Positions 54,563 to 63,040 of a DNA stretch of 64,000 bases are shown piece by piece. Origin of the DNA: Streptoalloteichus hindustanus (GTDB taxonomy: Bacteria; Actinomycetota; Actinomycetes; Mycobacteriales; Pseudonocardiaceae); contig NZ_FQVN01000003.1 of assembly GCF_900129375.1 (NCBI RefSeq), positions 310,001-374,000 of the forward strand, in the 5' to 3' direction. The position numbers and the translations under genes were made by a program. Within the stretch, counting starts at the first letter, position 1, and each line of letters begins with the position of its first letter. The notes beneath the pieces are model-generated. The model saw only the letters and a program-made list of their open reading frames with translations. It was not told the DNA's origin and did no database searches.

Positions 54563-55783
54563 ATGGCACCGAGCAGCATTCGCACCGAGCGCGACGCCCT
54601 GAGCCGGCGCTGGGAACGGTTCGTCTCCTCGCGCGGGAACGAGCGGGACGGCCTGCGGCCGGAGGTGGCCCAGAGCTGGCGGCGGTCCCTCGACCAGGGG
54701 GTGCTCACCCGGAGCGCGGCGCCGACCGAGGACCTGCCGGACGCCGCGTGGCGCACCAGCCGCATCGGGCACGCCGTCACCGTCCTGGAGGACGAGCTGC
54801 GCCGGGTCGGCGAGGAAGGCCAGGTCGTGGTCGCCGTCGCCGACGAGAACTGCCGCCTCCTGTGGACCGCCACCAGCTCCGTCATCCGCAAACGCGCGGA
54901 GCAGGTGAACTTCGTGCCCGGCGCGCGCTGGGACGAGGGCAGCATGGGGACCAACGGCATCGACCTCGCGCACCGCACCGGAGCGCCGTGCACCGTGTGG
55001 TCCGGCGAGCACTTCAACACCTCGGTGCAGGACTTCGTCTGCTACGCCGCGCCGGTGGACGACCCGCTCACCGGCGAGCGGCTCGGTGTGATCGACCTGA
55101 CCACGACGTGGACGAAGACCCAGCCGCTGGCGCTGCCGGCAACCCAGGCGCTGGCCCAGCTCTTCCGGGCGGTGCTCACCTCGCCCGAGGCGCCCAAGCC
55201 GGCCGCCCAGGTGGCGCAGGAGCTGCTGGAGGTCCGCCTGCTCGGCCGGCCGGAGCTGCGGCTGGGCGCGCGCCGGGTGCCCGTCTCCCCGCGCCAGATG
55301 GAGATCGTGGCCCTGCTCACCCTCTACCCGGAGGGACTGGACGGCGGGGAGCTGCACGCCCACCTCTACGGGGACGAGCCGGTCAGCAGGGGAACGCTGA
55401 AGGCCGAGATCTCCCACCTCCGCCGCCAGCTCGGCGGGCGGATCGCGTCCCGCCCGTACCGGATGCAGGGCCCGGTCCGGTGCGACGCGCTGGACGTGCT
55501 GGCCGCGGTCCGGCGGGGCGACGTGCGCGCGGCGGCCGACGACTACCGGGGCGAGCTGCTGCCCGGCACCGAGTCGCCGGAGCTGCTCGACTGGTCGCGG
55601 TACCTGGCGGCCGCGGTGCGGGAGGGGCTGGCCGGCGATCCCGACCCCGACGCGGTGCTGGCCTGGTCCGACCACCACCCGGCGGACGTCGGCGTGTTGC
55701 GCGGGGCCATGGCCCGGCTGCGCCCCGGCGACAGCCGCAGGGCGTTGCTCGCCGCGCGGCTGCGCGCGTTGATGGCGCTGTGA
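54563..55783 (+). CDS. GAF-domain transcriptional regulator (AcoR-like) of the aldehyde dehydrogenase
   Basis: 406 residues. The N-terminal part (SRRWERFVSSRGNERDGLRPEVAQSWRRSL) and GAF domain (about 65-215, with ARWDEGSMGTNGIDLAHRTG and HFNTSVQDFVCYAAPVDDP) resemble AcoR-type activators. The AAA+ domain of those sigma-54 activators is absent. Instead the C-terminus has a winged helix (about 235-300, LGARRVPVSPRQMEIVALLTL and KAEISHLRRQLGGRI). It probably senses an aldehyde or alcohol and controls the ALDH gene 120 bp downstream. The ATG at 54563 starts MAPSSIRTERDAL. Confidence 0.82.
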   Translation: MAPSSIRTERDALSRRWERFVSSRGNERDGLRPEVAQSWRRSLDQGVLTRSAAPTEDLPDAAWRTSRIGHAVTVLEDELRRVGEEGQVVVAVADENCRLLWTATSSVIRKRAEQVNFVPGARWDEGSMGTNGIDLAHRTGAPCTVWSGEHFNTSVQDFVCYAAPVDDPLTGERLGVIDLTTTWTKTQPLALPATQALAQLFRAVLTSPEAPKPAAQVAQELLEVRLLGRPELRLGARRVPVSPRQMEIVALLTLYPEGLDGGELHAHLYGDEPVSRGTLKAEISHLRRQLGGRIASRPYRMQGPVRCDALDVLAAVRRGDVRAAADDYRGELLPGTESPELLDWSRYLAAAVREGLAGDPDPDAVLAWSDHHPADVGVLRGAMARLRPGDSRRALLAARLRALMAL

Positions 55784-55802
55784 GGCGGCACCCGGCGCCG
55801 GC

Positions 55803-55857
55803 TGTCCGGGCTCGCCGGGCAGCGCGCTGTCCAACCTTGCGCCAACCGAACCGGACA
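55803..55857 (+). promoter_or_regulatory. Three TGTCC half-sites at 25-bp spacing before the ALDH gene
   Basis: TGTCC starts at 55803 and 55828, with inverted GGACA at 55853, exactly 25 bp apart, in the 120-bp gap between the GAF regulator and the aldehyde dehydrogenase. A CATAAG-like -10 follows. Candidate binding sites of the GAF regulator. Confidence 0.4.
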
Positions 55858-55903
55858 TAAGCTCCACGGCCCGCACCCCGACCAGCGGGCTTGGAGGAGC
55901 GTC

Positions 55904-57421
55904 ATGGCGTACGCCCACCCCGGACAGTCCGACAGCCTCGTGCGTTTCGCCGAGCGGTACGAGAACTTCATCGGCGGGAAGTGGGTCCCCCCGGTCCACG
56001 GCGAGTACCTCGACGACGTCAGCCCGGTCGACGGCCGCCCGTTCACGCGGGTCCCCCGCTCGTCGGAGGCCGACGTCGACCTCGCGGTGACGGCGGCACA
56101 CGACGCGCTGCCCGCGTGGTCCGCGACGAGCCCCGCCGAGCGCGCCCGGGTCCTGCTGCGGATCGCCGACCGGCTGGAGGCGGACCTCGAGCGCCTCGCC
56201 GTCGCGGAGAGCTGGGAGAACGGCAAGCCGGTCCGGGAGGCGCTGGCCGCCGACCTGCCGCTGGCGGTGGACCACTTCCGCTACTTCGCCAGCGCGGTCC
56301 GCACCCAGGAGGGCTCGATCAGCCCGATCGAGCGGGACCTGGTCGCCTACCACTTCCGCGAGCCGCTGGGCGTGGTCGCCCAGATCATCCCGTGGAACTT
56401 CCCACTGCTGATGACGGCGTGGAAGCTCGCGCCGGCCCTGGCCGCCGGCAACTGCGTCGTCCTCAAGCCCGCCGAGCAGACCCCGGCCTCGGTCCTGCTG
56501 TTCGTCGAGCTGGTCGCGGACCTGCTGCCGGACGGCGTGGTGAACGTGGTCAACGGCTACGGCCCCGAGGCCGGCAAAGCGCTCGCCCGCAACCCCGGGG
56601 TCGCGAAGATCGCCTTCACCGGCGAGACGAGCACCGGGCAGCTGATCATGCAGTACGCGGCGGAGAACGTCCTGCCGGTCACCCTGGAGCTGGGCGGCAA
56701 GAGCCCGAACATCTTCCTGCCCGACGTGCTGGCCGCCGACGACGAGTTCGCGGCCAAGGCCGTCGAGGGGTTCGTGATGTTCGCCCTGAACCAGGGCGAG
56801 GTGTGCACCTGCCCGTCGCGGGCGCTGGTGCACGAGTCGATCTGGGACGAGTTCCTGGACCGGGCGGTGGCGCGGACCGAGGAGTTGGTGCTGGGCGACC
56901 CGCTCGACCCGGCCACCCAGGTGGGCGCGCAGGCCAGCGACGAGCAGCTCCGCAAGATCCTCTCCTACCTGGCGCTGGGCAGGGAGGAGGGCGCCGAGGT
57001 GCTCGTCGGGGGCGGCCAGCGCGGCGTGCCCGGGCTGGCGGGCGGCTACTACGTGGAGCCGACGATCTTCACCGGGACCAACCGGATGCGGATCTTCCAG
57101 GAGGAGATCTTCGGGCCCGTGGTGTCGGTGGCCCGGTTCTCCGACGTCGACGAGGCGGTGCGGATCGCCAACGACACCCGGTACGGGCTGGGCGCCGGCG
57201 TGTGGACCAGGGACGGCGGCACGGCCCACCGCGTGGCCAGGGCGGTCGAGGCGGGCCGGGTGTGGGTGAACTGCTACCACGCCTATCCCGCGCACGCCGC
57301 GTTCGGCGGCTACAAGCGGTCGGGCTTCGGCCGCGAGGGCCACGTGAGCACCCTGGCGCACTACCAGCAGACCAAGAGCGTGGTGGTCAGCTACGACCCC
57401 GCGCCGACCGGCCTGTTCTGA
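55904..57421 (+). CDS. NAD-dependent aldehyde dehydrogenase (ExaC/AcoD-like)
   Basis: 505 residues. Oxidises aldehydes to acids, probably acetaldehyde or chloroacetaldehyde type. It has [20 protein letters not shown] (cofactor loop), [10 protein letters not shown] and [14 protein letters not shown] (catalytic Glu, about 264). [17 protein letters not shown] carries the catalytic Cys (about 303), and [13 protein letters not shown] lies near the C-terminus. The ExaC/AcoD/AldB group often carries the CTCPSR sequence seen here. It begins at the ATG at 55904 after a GGAGG site. Paired with the upstream GAF regulator. Confidence 0.93.
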   Translation: MAYAHPGQSDSLVRFAERYENFIGGKWVPPVHGEYLDDVSPVDGRPFTRVPRSSEADVDLAVTAAHDALPAWSATSPAERARVLLRIADRLEADLERLAVAESWENGKPVREALAADLPLAVDHFRYFASAVRTQEGSISPIERDLVAYHFREPLGVVAQIIPWNFPLLMTAWKLAPALAAGNCVVLKPAEQTPASVLLFVELVADLLPDGVVNVVNGYGPEAGKALARNPGVAKIAFTGETSTGQLIMQYAAENVLPVTLELGGKSPNIFLPDVLAADDEFAAKAVEGFVMFALNQGEVCTCPSRALVHESIWDEFLDRAVARTEELVLGDPLDPATQVGAQASDEQLRKILSYLALGREEGAEVLVGGGQRGVPGLAGGYYVEPTIFTGTNRMRIFQEEIFGPVVSVARFSDVDEAVRIANDTRYGLGAGVWTRDGGTAHRVARAVEAGRVWVNCYHAYPAHAAFGGYKRSGFGREGHVSTLAHYQQTKSVVVSYDPAPTGLF

Positions 57422-57445
57422 CGGCTCCGGCGGCGCCGCGGACCC

Positions 57446-57520
57446 GGCGGACGCTCCCACGAGCCCCACGGGCACGCCTACTGGGGGTGTGCCCGCAGGG
57501 GGTCCGTGGGAGCGTCCGCC
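57446..57520. terminator. 75-bp nested perfect inverted repeat after the ALDH gene
   Basis: Outer arms GGCGGACGCTCCCAC (57446-57460) and GTGGGAGCGTCCGCC (57506-57520) are perfect over 15 bp. An inner hairpin CGGGCAC (57469-57475)/GTGCCCG (57489-57495) and CCCC/GGGG pairing fill the loop. It is a likely terminator of the ALDH gene, or a larger structured RNA. Confidence 0.6.
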
Positions 57521-57806
57521 GATCCTCGTCTCCCTTGCCCCGACGCGCGCGCCCGCGCGACCCCAGCGCTTGGTCAGGGGCCCCCCGGTTCTGATCCTTC
57601 CGGGCGGGTCTGACGTTTTCGGCGGCGACGCAGCGCCCCTGGCCGGGAGCTGACACTGCTTCCACCCGATCGCGCGGCTTCTGCTCGGCCGCCTCGGGGT
57701 CGTCGGGGTCGCGCCGCCCGGCCCGGGCTCCCGTCTGCTCAGGACGGCGCATTCACCCAGTCAGAAATCTTGACCCAGGCGCGCCCCTGCGGGCACGCTC
57801 CGCCGC
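57521..57806. other. Non-coding gap before the MHS transporter
   Basis: About 285 bp without a recognised gene. TTGACCCAGG near 57770 could be part of the transporter promoter. Otherwise nothing stands out. Confidence 0.35.
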
Positions 57807-59096
57807 ATGATGGCAACTGGGGTGACCGGGACCACGCGCGGGTTCGCCCGGGTGGTCGCGGCCGGCGTGGTGGGCACGACCGTCGAGTTCTACGACTTCT
57901 TCCTCTACGGCGCCGCCGCCGCGACCGTGTTCGGACCGGTGTTCTTCCCCCACTCGGACGGGCTGCTGGGCGTGCTGCTGGCGTTGGTCACCTACGCCGT
58001 CGGCTTCGCGGCCCGCCCGCTGGGCGGCCTGGTGTTCGGCCACTTCGGCGACCGGATCGGCCGCAAGCGACTGCTCGTGGTCAGCCTGCTGATGATGGGC
58101 GGCGCGTCGGTGCTCATCGGCCTGCTCCCCGGCCACGACCAGATCGGCGTCGCGGCGCCCGTCCTGCTGACGGTGCTCCGGCTGGTCCAGGGCTTCGCCC
58201 TCGGCGGGGAGTTCGGCGGCGCGGTCCTGCTGGTCGCCGAACACGGCCCCGCCGGCCGCCGGGGCTTCTGGACGGCGTGGCCGCAGACCGGCGGGCCGAT
58301 CGGCAACCTGCTGGCCACCGCGGCCCTCGCGGCGACCGCCTCGGTCACCAGCGACACCGAGTACGCCCAGTGGGGGTGGCGGGTGCCGTTCCTGGCCTCG
58401 GTGCTGCTGGTGCTGGTGGGCCTGTGGGTGCGGCTCCAGGTCACCGAGTCCCCGCTGTTCACCGCCGCCATGGCGGCGGAGCGGCCGCCCCGCGCCCCGC
58501 TGGTGACGGCGCTGAGGTCGCACCCGCGCGCCCTGTTCAGCGTGTTCGCCGCCCGCGTCGGCGAGAACGCGACGTTCTACGTCTTCACGATCTTCCTGCT
58601 GGTGTACGCGGGCAGCGTGGGCCTGCCGAAGGAGGTCGCCACCGGCGCGGTGACGGTGGGCTCCGTGGTGCAGATCGGCGCGATGCTGCTGGGCGGCTCG
58701 CTGTCCGACCGCTGGGGGCGACGCCCGGTGTCGGTGGCGGCCGCGGCGGGCGCCGCCGTCTGGACGGCGGCCTTCTTCCCGCTGGTGGCCAGCGGCCAGC
58801 ACGGGCTGGTGCTGCTGGCCGTCGCCGTCGGCCTCCTGCTGCACGGCCTGCTCACCGGCGCGCAGGCGGCCTTCTACGCCGAACTGTTCGACACGTCGGT
58901 GCGGTACTCCGGCGTCTCCCTCGGGTACCAGGCCGCGACCCTGATCGCGGGCGCCGCCGCGCCGCTGGTGGGAACCGAGCTGCTCCGCACGACCCACTCC
59001 CCGACGCCGATCGCGTTGCTGCTGGCCGGCTGCCTCGCGTTGACCGTGATCGGCATGCTCACCGCGCCGGAGACGAGCCGGCAGAAGCTGAGCTGA
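57807..59096 (+). CDS. MHS-family MFS transporter
   Basis: 429 residues, twelve helices. VVGTTVEFYDFFLYGAAAATVFGPVFFP is the metabolite:H+ symporter start. GGLVFGHFGDRIGRKRLL carries the loop-2 motif, RLVQGFALGGEFGGAVLLVAEH the conserved motif of helix 4-5, and GGSLSDRWGRRPVSV the second-half motif. MHS proteins import dicarboxylates, betaine, shikimate or similar compounds; the substrate is not predictable here. The adjacent ATG at 57810 is equally possible. Its stop is followed by a hairpin shared with the convergent zinc-ribbon gene. Confidence 0.9.
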   Translation: MMATGVTGTTRGFARVVAAGVVGTTVEFYDFFLYGAAAATVFGPVFFPHSDGLLGVLLALVTYAVGFAARPLGGLVFGHFGDRIGRKRLLVVSLLMMGGASVLIGLLPGHDQIGVAAPVLLTVLRLVQGFALGGEFGGAVLLVAEHGPAGRRGFWTAWPQTGGPIGNLLATAALAATASVTSDTEYAQWGWRVPFLASVLLVLVGLWVRLQVTESPLFTAAMAAERPPRAPLVTALRSHPRALFSVFAARVGENATFYVFTIFLLVYAGSVGLPKEVATGAVTVGSVVQIGAMLLGGSLSDRWGRRPVSVAAAAGAAVWTAAFFPLVASGQHGLVLLAVAVGLLLHGLLTGAQAAFYAELFDTSVRYSGVSLGYQAATLIAGAAAPLVGTELLRTTHSPTPIALLLAGCLALTVIGMLTAPETSRQKLS

Positions 59097-59107
59097 GCCG
59101 CTGGCTG

Positions 59108-59134
59108 GCGCACCGCCCGGTCCGGGCGGTGCGC
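59108..59134. terminator. Bidirectional hairpin terminator
   Basis: GCGCACCGCCCGG (59108-59120) and CCGGGCGGTGCGC (59122-59134), perfect 13-bp arms around one base, between the convergent MHS transporter and zinc-ribbon genes. Confidence 0.65.
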
Positions 59135-59144
59135 GGCGGGCGCG

Positions 59145-59429
59145 TCAGGAGGAGTAGAACAGCCGGCTCACGCCGTGCTTGCGGTGACCGTGGTGGTAGT
59201 GACCCTGCGGCGGGTGCGCGCCCCACGCCGGCTGCGCCGGGTAGGCGGGCGGGGCCGGAGCCGGCGCGGGCGCCGGCGGCACCTGCTGCGCCCACTGGCT
59301 CTCCAGGCGGGTCAGCGCCTCCAGCTCGCCGAAGTCGAGGAAGATGCCCCGGCACATGTCGCACTGCTCGATCTGGACCCCGTTGCGGTTGTAGGTCCGC
59401 ATCGGTCCGTGGCACTTCGGGCACTGCAT
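59145..59429 (-). CDS. Small TFIIB-type zinc-ribbon protein
   Basis: 94 residues. Cys-x2-Cys pairs in MQCPKCHGPM and QIEQCDMCRGIFLDFGELEAL fit zf-TFIIB (PF13453-like). A Pro/Ala-rich linker (PPAPAPAPAPPAYP) leads to a His-rich tail (GHYHHGHRKHG), which may bind metal. Similar small proteins are frequent in actinobacteria, with unknown function. The ATG at 59429 starts MQCPKC, so the zinc ribbon is at the very N-terminus. Confidence 0.82.
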   Translation of the reverse strand: MQCPKCHGPMRTYNRNGVQIEQCDMCRGIFLDFGELEALTRLESQWAQQVPPAPAPAPAPPAYPAQPAWGAHPPQGHYHHGHRKHGVSRLFYSS

Positions 59430-59494
59430 GGTGGTCCCGCCCTTCTCGGATCGGTCTCAGAACCGGACAATCGACATGCGTCCGCCACGATACG

Positions 59495-60484
59495 TCATCC
59501 ACTCCGGTGAAGATCGGCGATCCTCCGGCAGGCGTCGACCAGGGCGGAGTCCACCTCGTCGGGCGCCCGGCCCTCCCGCCCGGCGCGGAGCACGGCGACC
59601 GCAGCCGACTGCACGGTGTAGGCCCGCGCCGCCACGTCCACCGCCGGCCACGGGTCCCTGCCCTCGGACACCGCCGGCCCGCCGCTCCCGCGGTAGGCGG
59701 CGAGGAACCGCTCCCACACGTCGGGCGGCAGCAGCCCGGAGGCCTGCCAGGCGGCGATCCGGCCGAGGTCCCAGGAGGGCGTGCCGAGCCCGAGGTCGTC
59801 GACGTCGATCAGGAGCCAGCCGGGCTCCCCCGCCGGACGCCCCGTGTCGGCTCGCCGCACCAACTGGCCCAGGTGCCAGTCGCCGTGCACGAGCACCAGC
59901 CCGGCCTCACCGCCTTCCGCGCCCCGCCAGTCGGGGTCGGCCGGCGTCCACGCCCAACGCGGGAGCGTGGCGTGGGCGCGGCGGATCTCCGACACCGCCG
60001 GGGACGACCCGACCCGCTCGAGCTCCCGCATCGTCCGCGCGAGACGCGCGGCGGCGCCGCACCTCGGGAGGCCCGCCGACGCGTCGAGCGCGGGCAGCGG
60101 AACGCGGTGCAGCGCGGCGAGGAGGCGCCCGGCCTCCTCCCAGGGAACCGGCCCGGCCGGCTCCACCGGGCGTCCCAGCGGCCACACGGTCACCAGCCTG
60201 CCGTCCACGACGCTCACACCCGGGCCTCCGCCGGCCGGCAGGACCGGCGGAAGGACGATGCCCCGCAGCGCCGGGCTGGCGGCGAGCGAGAGCCGGGCGC
60301 GCAGCGCGGCGGGGTCCATCCCGGGCCGGTGCGCCTTGACCACGACGTCGCCGACGCGCACGACGAGCACGTCCGCGCGCTCGGCCAGCACGACGGGTTC
60401 GGAGACCGGCGCGGGGCCGTCCCACCGGCCGGCGAGCGCGGCCATGCCCGCGAGGAGGGACGGCGCGGAGTACGTGGTGGTCAC
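59495..60484 (-). CDS. Phosphotransferase-fold (APH-like) enzyme
   Basis: 329 residues of the APH/choline kinase-like fold. VLVVRVGDVVVKAHRPG is the nucleotide-binding part, LVLVHGDWHLGQLV the catalytic HGDxHxxQ (Brenner motif) and LLIDVDDLGLGTPSWDLGRI the metal-binding D. The substrate is unknown and antibiotic resistance should not be assumed. The GTG at 60484 lies 22 bp after the amidohydrolase stop, so the two are probably co-transcribed. Confidence 0.85.
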   Translation of the reverse strand: MTTTYSAPSLLAGMAALAGRWDGPAPVSEPVVLAERADVLVVRVGDVVVKAHRPGMDPAALRARLSLAASPALRGIVLPPVLPAGGGPGVSVVDGRLVTVWPLGRPVEPAGPVPWEEAGRLLAALHRVPLPALDASAGLPRCGAAARLARTMRELERVGSSPAVSEIRRAHATLPRWAWTPADPDWRGAEGGEAGLVLVHGDWHLGQLVRRADTGRPAGEPGWLLIDVDDLGLGTPSWDLGRIAAWQASGLLPPDVWERFLAAYRGSGGPAVSEGRDPWPAVDVAARAYTVQSAAVAVLRAGREGRAPDEVDSALVDACRRIADLHRSG

Positions 60485-60506
60485 GTCACCATGATTGCGC
60501 CCGCTG

Positions 60507-61631
60507 TCACTCCGACACTCGGGAGTAGGTCCGCAGGGCGTTGTCCCTGGCGACGGCGGCGACGAGCCGTTCGGCGTCGGCGCAGGTCAGCACGTCGTCG
60601 GCGATCCAGGCGTCGAGCAGGCGCCCCAGTTCCCTCCGCCACAGCCACGCGCCGAGGTAGTGCAGCTCCGGCAGTCCGTACCCGTCGGAGGAGAAGCACA
60701 CCGCCCCGAAGGGCGCCAGCTCCAACAGCTCCGCCAGCACCGCGCCGGAGCGCGCGCCGACGTGCGGCACCGCCAACCCGACATCGACGACCACGTGCCC
60801 GAACACGTGCGCCAGGTACGCGGCCTGGCGGTGGAACGGCCAGCAGTGCAGCAACACCACGGTGACACCGCTGTCCCTGGTCGCGGCCAGGAAGTCGGTC
60901 AACAGCGACGGGTCCGCGTGGTGCAACCGCAGGTCGTCGTCGCCGAACCCGGTGTGCAGTTGCAGCGGCAGGCCGAACTCCGCGCCCACTCGCACCCCGA
61001 GGTGGACCAGCCAGCCGACCACCAGCGGGTCGGTGAGCCGGCCGCCGACGGCGAACCACCGGCCGACGGCGGCGGACAACGCGGCGGCCGAGGGGGGCCG
61101 CGCCGGCAGGTCGAGCCCGCCCCGGTAGGCGGCCACGCTCTTCAACCCGACCGCGCCGGCCGCCGCCCGGTGCAGCTCCGTCTCCAGGTCCGCGGCGAAC
61201 TCCTCGGCCGACCCGGCCAACCCGGCGACCCGCTCGGCCACCGTCTCCAGCCGGACGATCTCGTGCGCGGTGCCGCCGGCGAGGTCGGCGACCTCGGGCA
61301 GGCCGGTCAACGCCACCGGGGCGAACCCCGCGTCCACCAGCCAGTCGGTCACCCCGGCGGCCCGCAGCAGCCGGGCGCTGGCCTCCCACCAGCCCAGCGC
61401 GGCCCGCCGCTCCAGGTACTCGTCGGGGCCGACGTGCGCGGGCAGCCCGAGGACCGGCGCGCACCAGCGGCGCACCGCCAGGCCCAACATCGAGTCGAAC
61501 CGGCTGCGGTCCGGCGTGGCCCTGGTCGCCTCCGTGAGCAGCGCCTCGAACGCCAGCCGGTCCAGGTCGGTGGTCACCACGCCGTGGCAGTGCTGGTCGA
61601 TCAGCGCGGCCTCACCCGTCAGATCGGTCAT
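60507..61631 (-). CDS. Amidohydrolase-superfamily protein (FluG N-terminal-like)
   Basis: 374 residues. The metal motif HxH is LIDQHCHGVVTTDL (about residue 14). LPLQLHTGFGDDDLRLHHADP, VVLLHCWPFHRQAAYLAHVF and the late Asp in VCFSSDGYGLPELHYLGA complete the metal-ligand pattern. The arrangement resembles the amidohydrolase part of FluG and gamma-glutamyl-amide hydrolases, so hydrolysis of an amide or a ring is likely, with substrate unknown. The ATG at 61631 has GGGG 8 bp upstream. It directly follows a small ORF (1-bp gap) and precedes the kinase-fold gene. Confidence 0.82.
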   Translation of the reverse strand: MTDLTGEAALIDQHCHGVVTTDLDRLAFEALLTEATRATPDRSRFDSMLGLAVRRWCAPVLGLPAHVGPDEYLERRAALGWWEASARLLRAAGVTDWLVDAGFAPVALTGLPEVADLAGGTAHEIVRLETVAERVAGLAGSAEEFAADLETELHRAAAGAVGLKSVAAYRGGLDLPARPPSAAALSAAVGRWFAVGGRLTDPLVVGWLVHLGVRVGAEFGLPLQLHTGFGDDDLRLHHADPSLLTDFLAATRDSGVTVVLLHCWPFHRQAAYLAHVFGHVVVDVGLAVPHVGARSGAVLAELLELAPFGAVCFSSDGYGLPELHYLGAWLWRRELGRLLDAWIADDVLTCADAERLVAAVARDNALRTYSRVSE

Positions 61632-61632
61632 G

Positions 61633-61884
61633 TCAGACCCCGCCACCGGGTGAGCGCAGCCGTCCACTCGCGCGCGCCAGCTCTGCGGGGACGCGGCGCT
61701 CCGTGTCGAAACAGCCCGTCGCGTCGATTCCGCGGCTGGTCGCCGCCGGCAGGCGGGCCACCGGGAACACACCGCTTCCCCCAGCCCCCACACTGTCCAC
61801 AAAGGACACAGCGCGGTACGCGCGCTGGTCTCCGGCGAGCTCGTTGGCGTCCTCGGCGGCGGCCGGGATCCGATCGGGCGTCAC
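61633..61884 (-). CDS. Possible small gene of 83 residues (weak support)
   Basis: A GTG-initiated frame (VTPDRIPAAAEDANELAGDQ ...) with AGGA about 9 bp upstream, ending one base before the amidohydrolase ATG. Its third-position GC, about 82% by hand count, is lower than that of nearby genes. It has a single Cys and no recognised domain. The tight spacing favours a coupled gene; codon use is against it. It may instead be the amidohydrolase leader. Confidence 0.3.
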   Translation of the reverse strand: MTPDRIPAAAEDANELAGDQRAYRAVSFVDSVGAGGSGVFPVARLPAATSRGIDATGCFDTERRVPAELARASGRLRSPGGGV

Positions 61885-61973
61885 GTTGCTCGTCCTACCC
61901 GGACGAGGCCGCCCCGGCATGATCCGCGGGCCGCTCTTCGCCCGACCGAGGGACCTGATGCCAGGATGGCCAC
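61885..61973. promoter_or_regulatory. Probable divergent promoter region, amidohydrolase / HAD gene
   Basis: Short gap of 89 bp between the minus-strand small ORF/amidohydrolase group and the plus-strand HAD gene. It must hold promoters for both; I see no strong consensus box. Confidence 0.35.
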
Positions 61974-62687
61974 GTGATCGGGGAGACGCCGCACCGGCTG
62001 GTGCTCTGGGACATCGACCTGACGTTGGTCGACAGCGCGCGACAGGGCGTCGCCTGGTACACGGCGGCGCTGCGGCGGCTGACCGGGCTGGAGCTGCGCC
62101 ACGCGCCGACCTTCGCCGGCCGGACCGAGCGGGCCATCACCACCGAGCTGTTCACCACTCACGGGTTGGCGACGGGGAACGGGCTGGTGGAGGCGTTCTT
62201 CGCCGAACTGGTCGCGGTCGCGGCGGAACAGGCCGACCTGCTCGCGGAGCGGGGGCGCGCGCTGCCGGGCGCGGGGTCGGCGCTGAGCACGCTCGCGGCG
62301 CTCCCGGGGGTCGTGCAGAGCGTGGTGACCGGCAACCTGCCGGCGATCGCCCGGCAGAAGCTGCGCACGTTCGGGCTGGACGAGCACATCGACTTCTCGA
62401 TCGGCGGCTACGGCGACCTCTCGGAGGACCGCCGCGACCTCGTGGCGGCGGCGATCACAGCGGCGAGCGCGGAGCGGGAGACGCCCTACGCGGGGGCGGC
62501 CGTCGTGGTCGTCGGCGACACACCGGACGACGTGGTGGGGGCGTTGCGGAACAACGCCGTCGCGGTGGGAGTGGCCACGGGACGCAGCACCGCCGACGAA
62601 CTCGACGCGGCGGGCGCCCACGTCGTGCTGCCCGACCTGACCGACACCGACGCGGTCCTCGACGCCGTGTTCGGCCCTGCCGCCTAA
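61974..62687 (+). CDS. HAD-superfamily hydrolase
   Basis: 237 residues. Motif I is LVLWDIDLTLVDS (DxDxT, about residues 13-17), motif II SVVTGNLPAIARQKL, and motif III/IV VVVVGDTPDDVVGAL (GDxxxD). The cap insertion between motifs I and II is all-helical, as in phosphoglycolate phosphatase-like subfamily I enzymes. The substrate is unknown. The GTG at 61974 begins VIGETPHRLVLWD. It stands alone, with proS convergent on the other side. Confidence 0.9.
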   Translation: MIGETPHRLVLWDIDLTLVDSARQGVAWYTAALRRLTGLELRHAPTFAGRTERAITTELFTTHGLATGNGLVEAFFAELVAVAAEQADLLAERGRALPGAGSALSTLAALPGVVQSVVTGNLPAIARQKLRTFGLDEHIDFSIGGYGDLSEDRRDLVAAAITAASAERETPYAGAAVVVVGDTPDDVVGALRNNAVAVGVATGRSTADELDAAGAHVVLPDLTDTDAVLDAVFGPAA

Positions 62688-62991
62688 CTTCTACTCAGCC
62701 CCCACCCGCCCTGGGGGGCGAGCCCTGCTCCAGCCTAACGCTCAACCTCGCCCGGCCCCAGCACCCCACCGTCCCCTGTGGATAGCCAGCAGGACCTGTG
62801 GACAGACGTTTGACACAACACCCTGGTTCGTGCTGAGCCAACCCGCCCATCAGGGGCACCGAGGGGCTGACCAGGCACTTCCACCAGCGCGGCTCGACAG
62901 AAGACAAGTGTCCACAATGGACATACACACGCGGGCACCGGATCGCTGCGACGGGTCTCCGCCCGACCAGGCCCGCCAGAGCGAAGAAAAT
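62688..62991. other. Intergenic region with DnaA-box-like repeats and a palindrome
   Basis: Holds TGTGGATAG (62777-62785), TGTGGACAG (62797-62805), and in the opposite orientation TGTCCACAA (62909-62917). The last is inside the perfect palindrome TGTCCA-CAA-TGGACA (62909-62923). The first two resemble DnaA boxes (TTATCCACA and the actinobacterial TTGTCCACA). It lies between the convergent HAD and proS genes, with no gene recognised. Confidence 0.45.
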
Positions 62992-63035
62992 CGCCCGGTG
63001 GGGCGACCCAGCAACGCCGGGCACCCCACCGGGCG
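62992..63035 (-). terminator. Intrinsic terminator of proS
   Basis: CGCCCGGTGGGG (62992-63003) and CCCCACCGGGCG (63024-63035) are perfect 12-bp arms, 5 bp past the proS stop. On the minus strand the stem is followed by ATTTTCTTCG, a U-rich tail. Confidence 0.85.
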
Positions 63036-63040
63036 GACAG

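Noticed and set aside
53906-57475. 1189-codon minus-strand open frame antisense to YjbQ, the GAF regulator and the ALDH gene
   Set aside because: It spans three recognisable plus-strand genes, and its Arg/Gly/Val/His-rich sequence has no domain. It is a typical high-GC shadow.
59495-60484. Aminoglycoside resistance gene
   Set aside because: The kinase fold and HGDxH motif are shared by many non-resistance enzymes; the amidohydrolase neighbour argues for metabolism.
57770-60865. 1031-codon plus-strand open frame over the MHS transporter and beyond
   Set aside because: It is the +1 frame of the MHS transporter and runs through the antisense of three minus-strand genes. Arg/Pro-rich without motifs.
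62777-62923. Chromosomal replication origin
   Set aside because: Only three box-like motifs, no AT-rich unwinding region, and no dnaA, dnaN or rpmH in the window.
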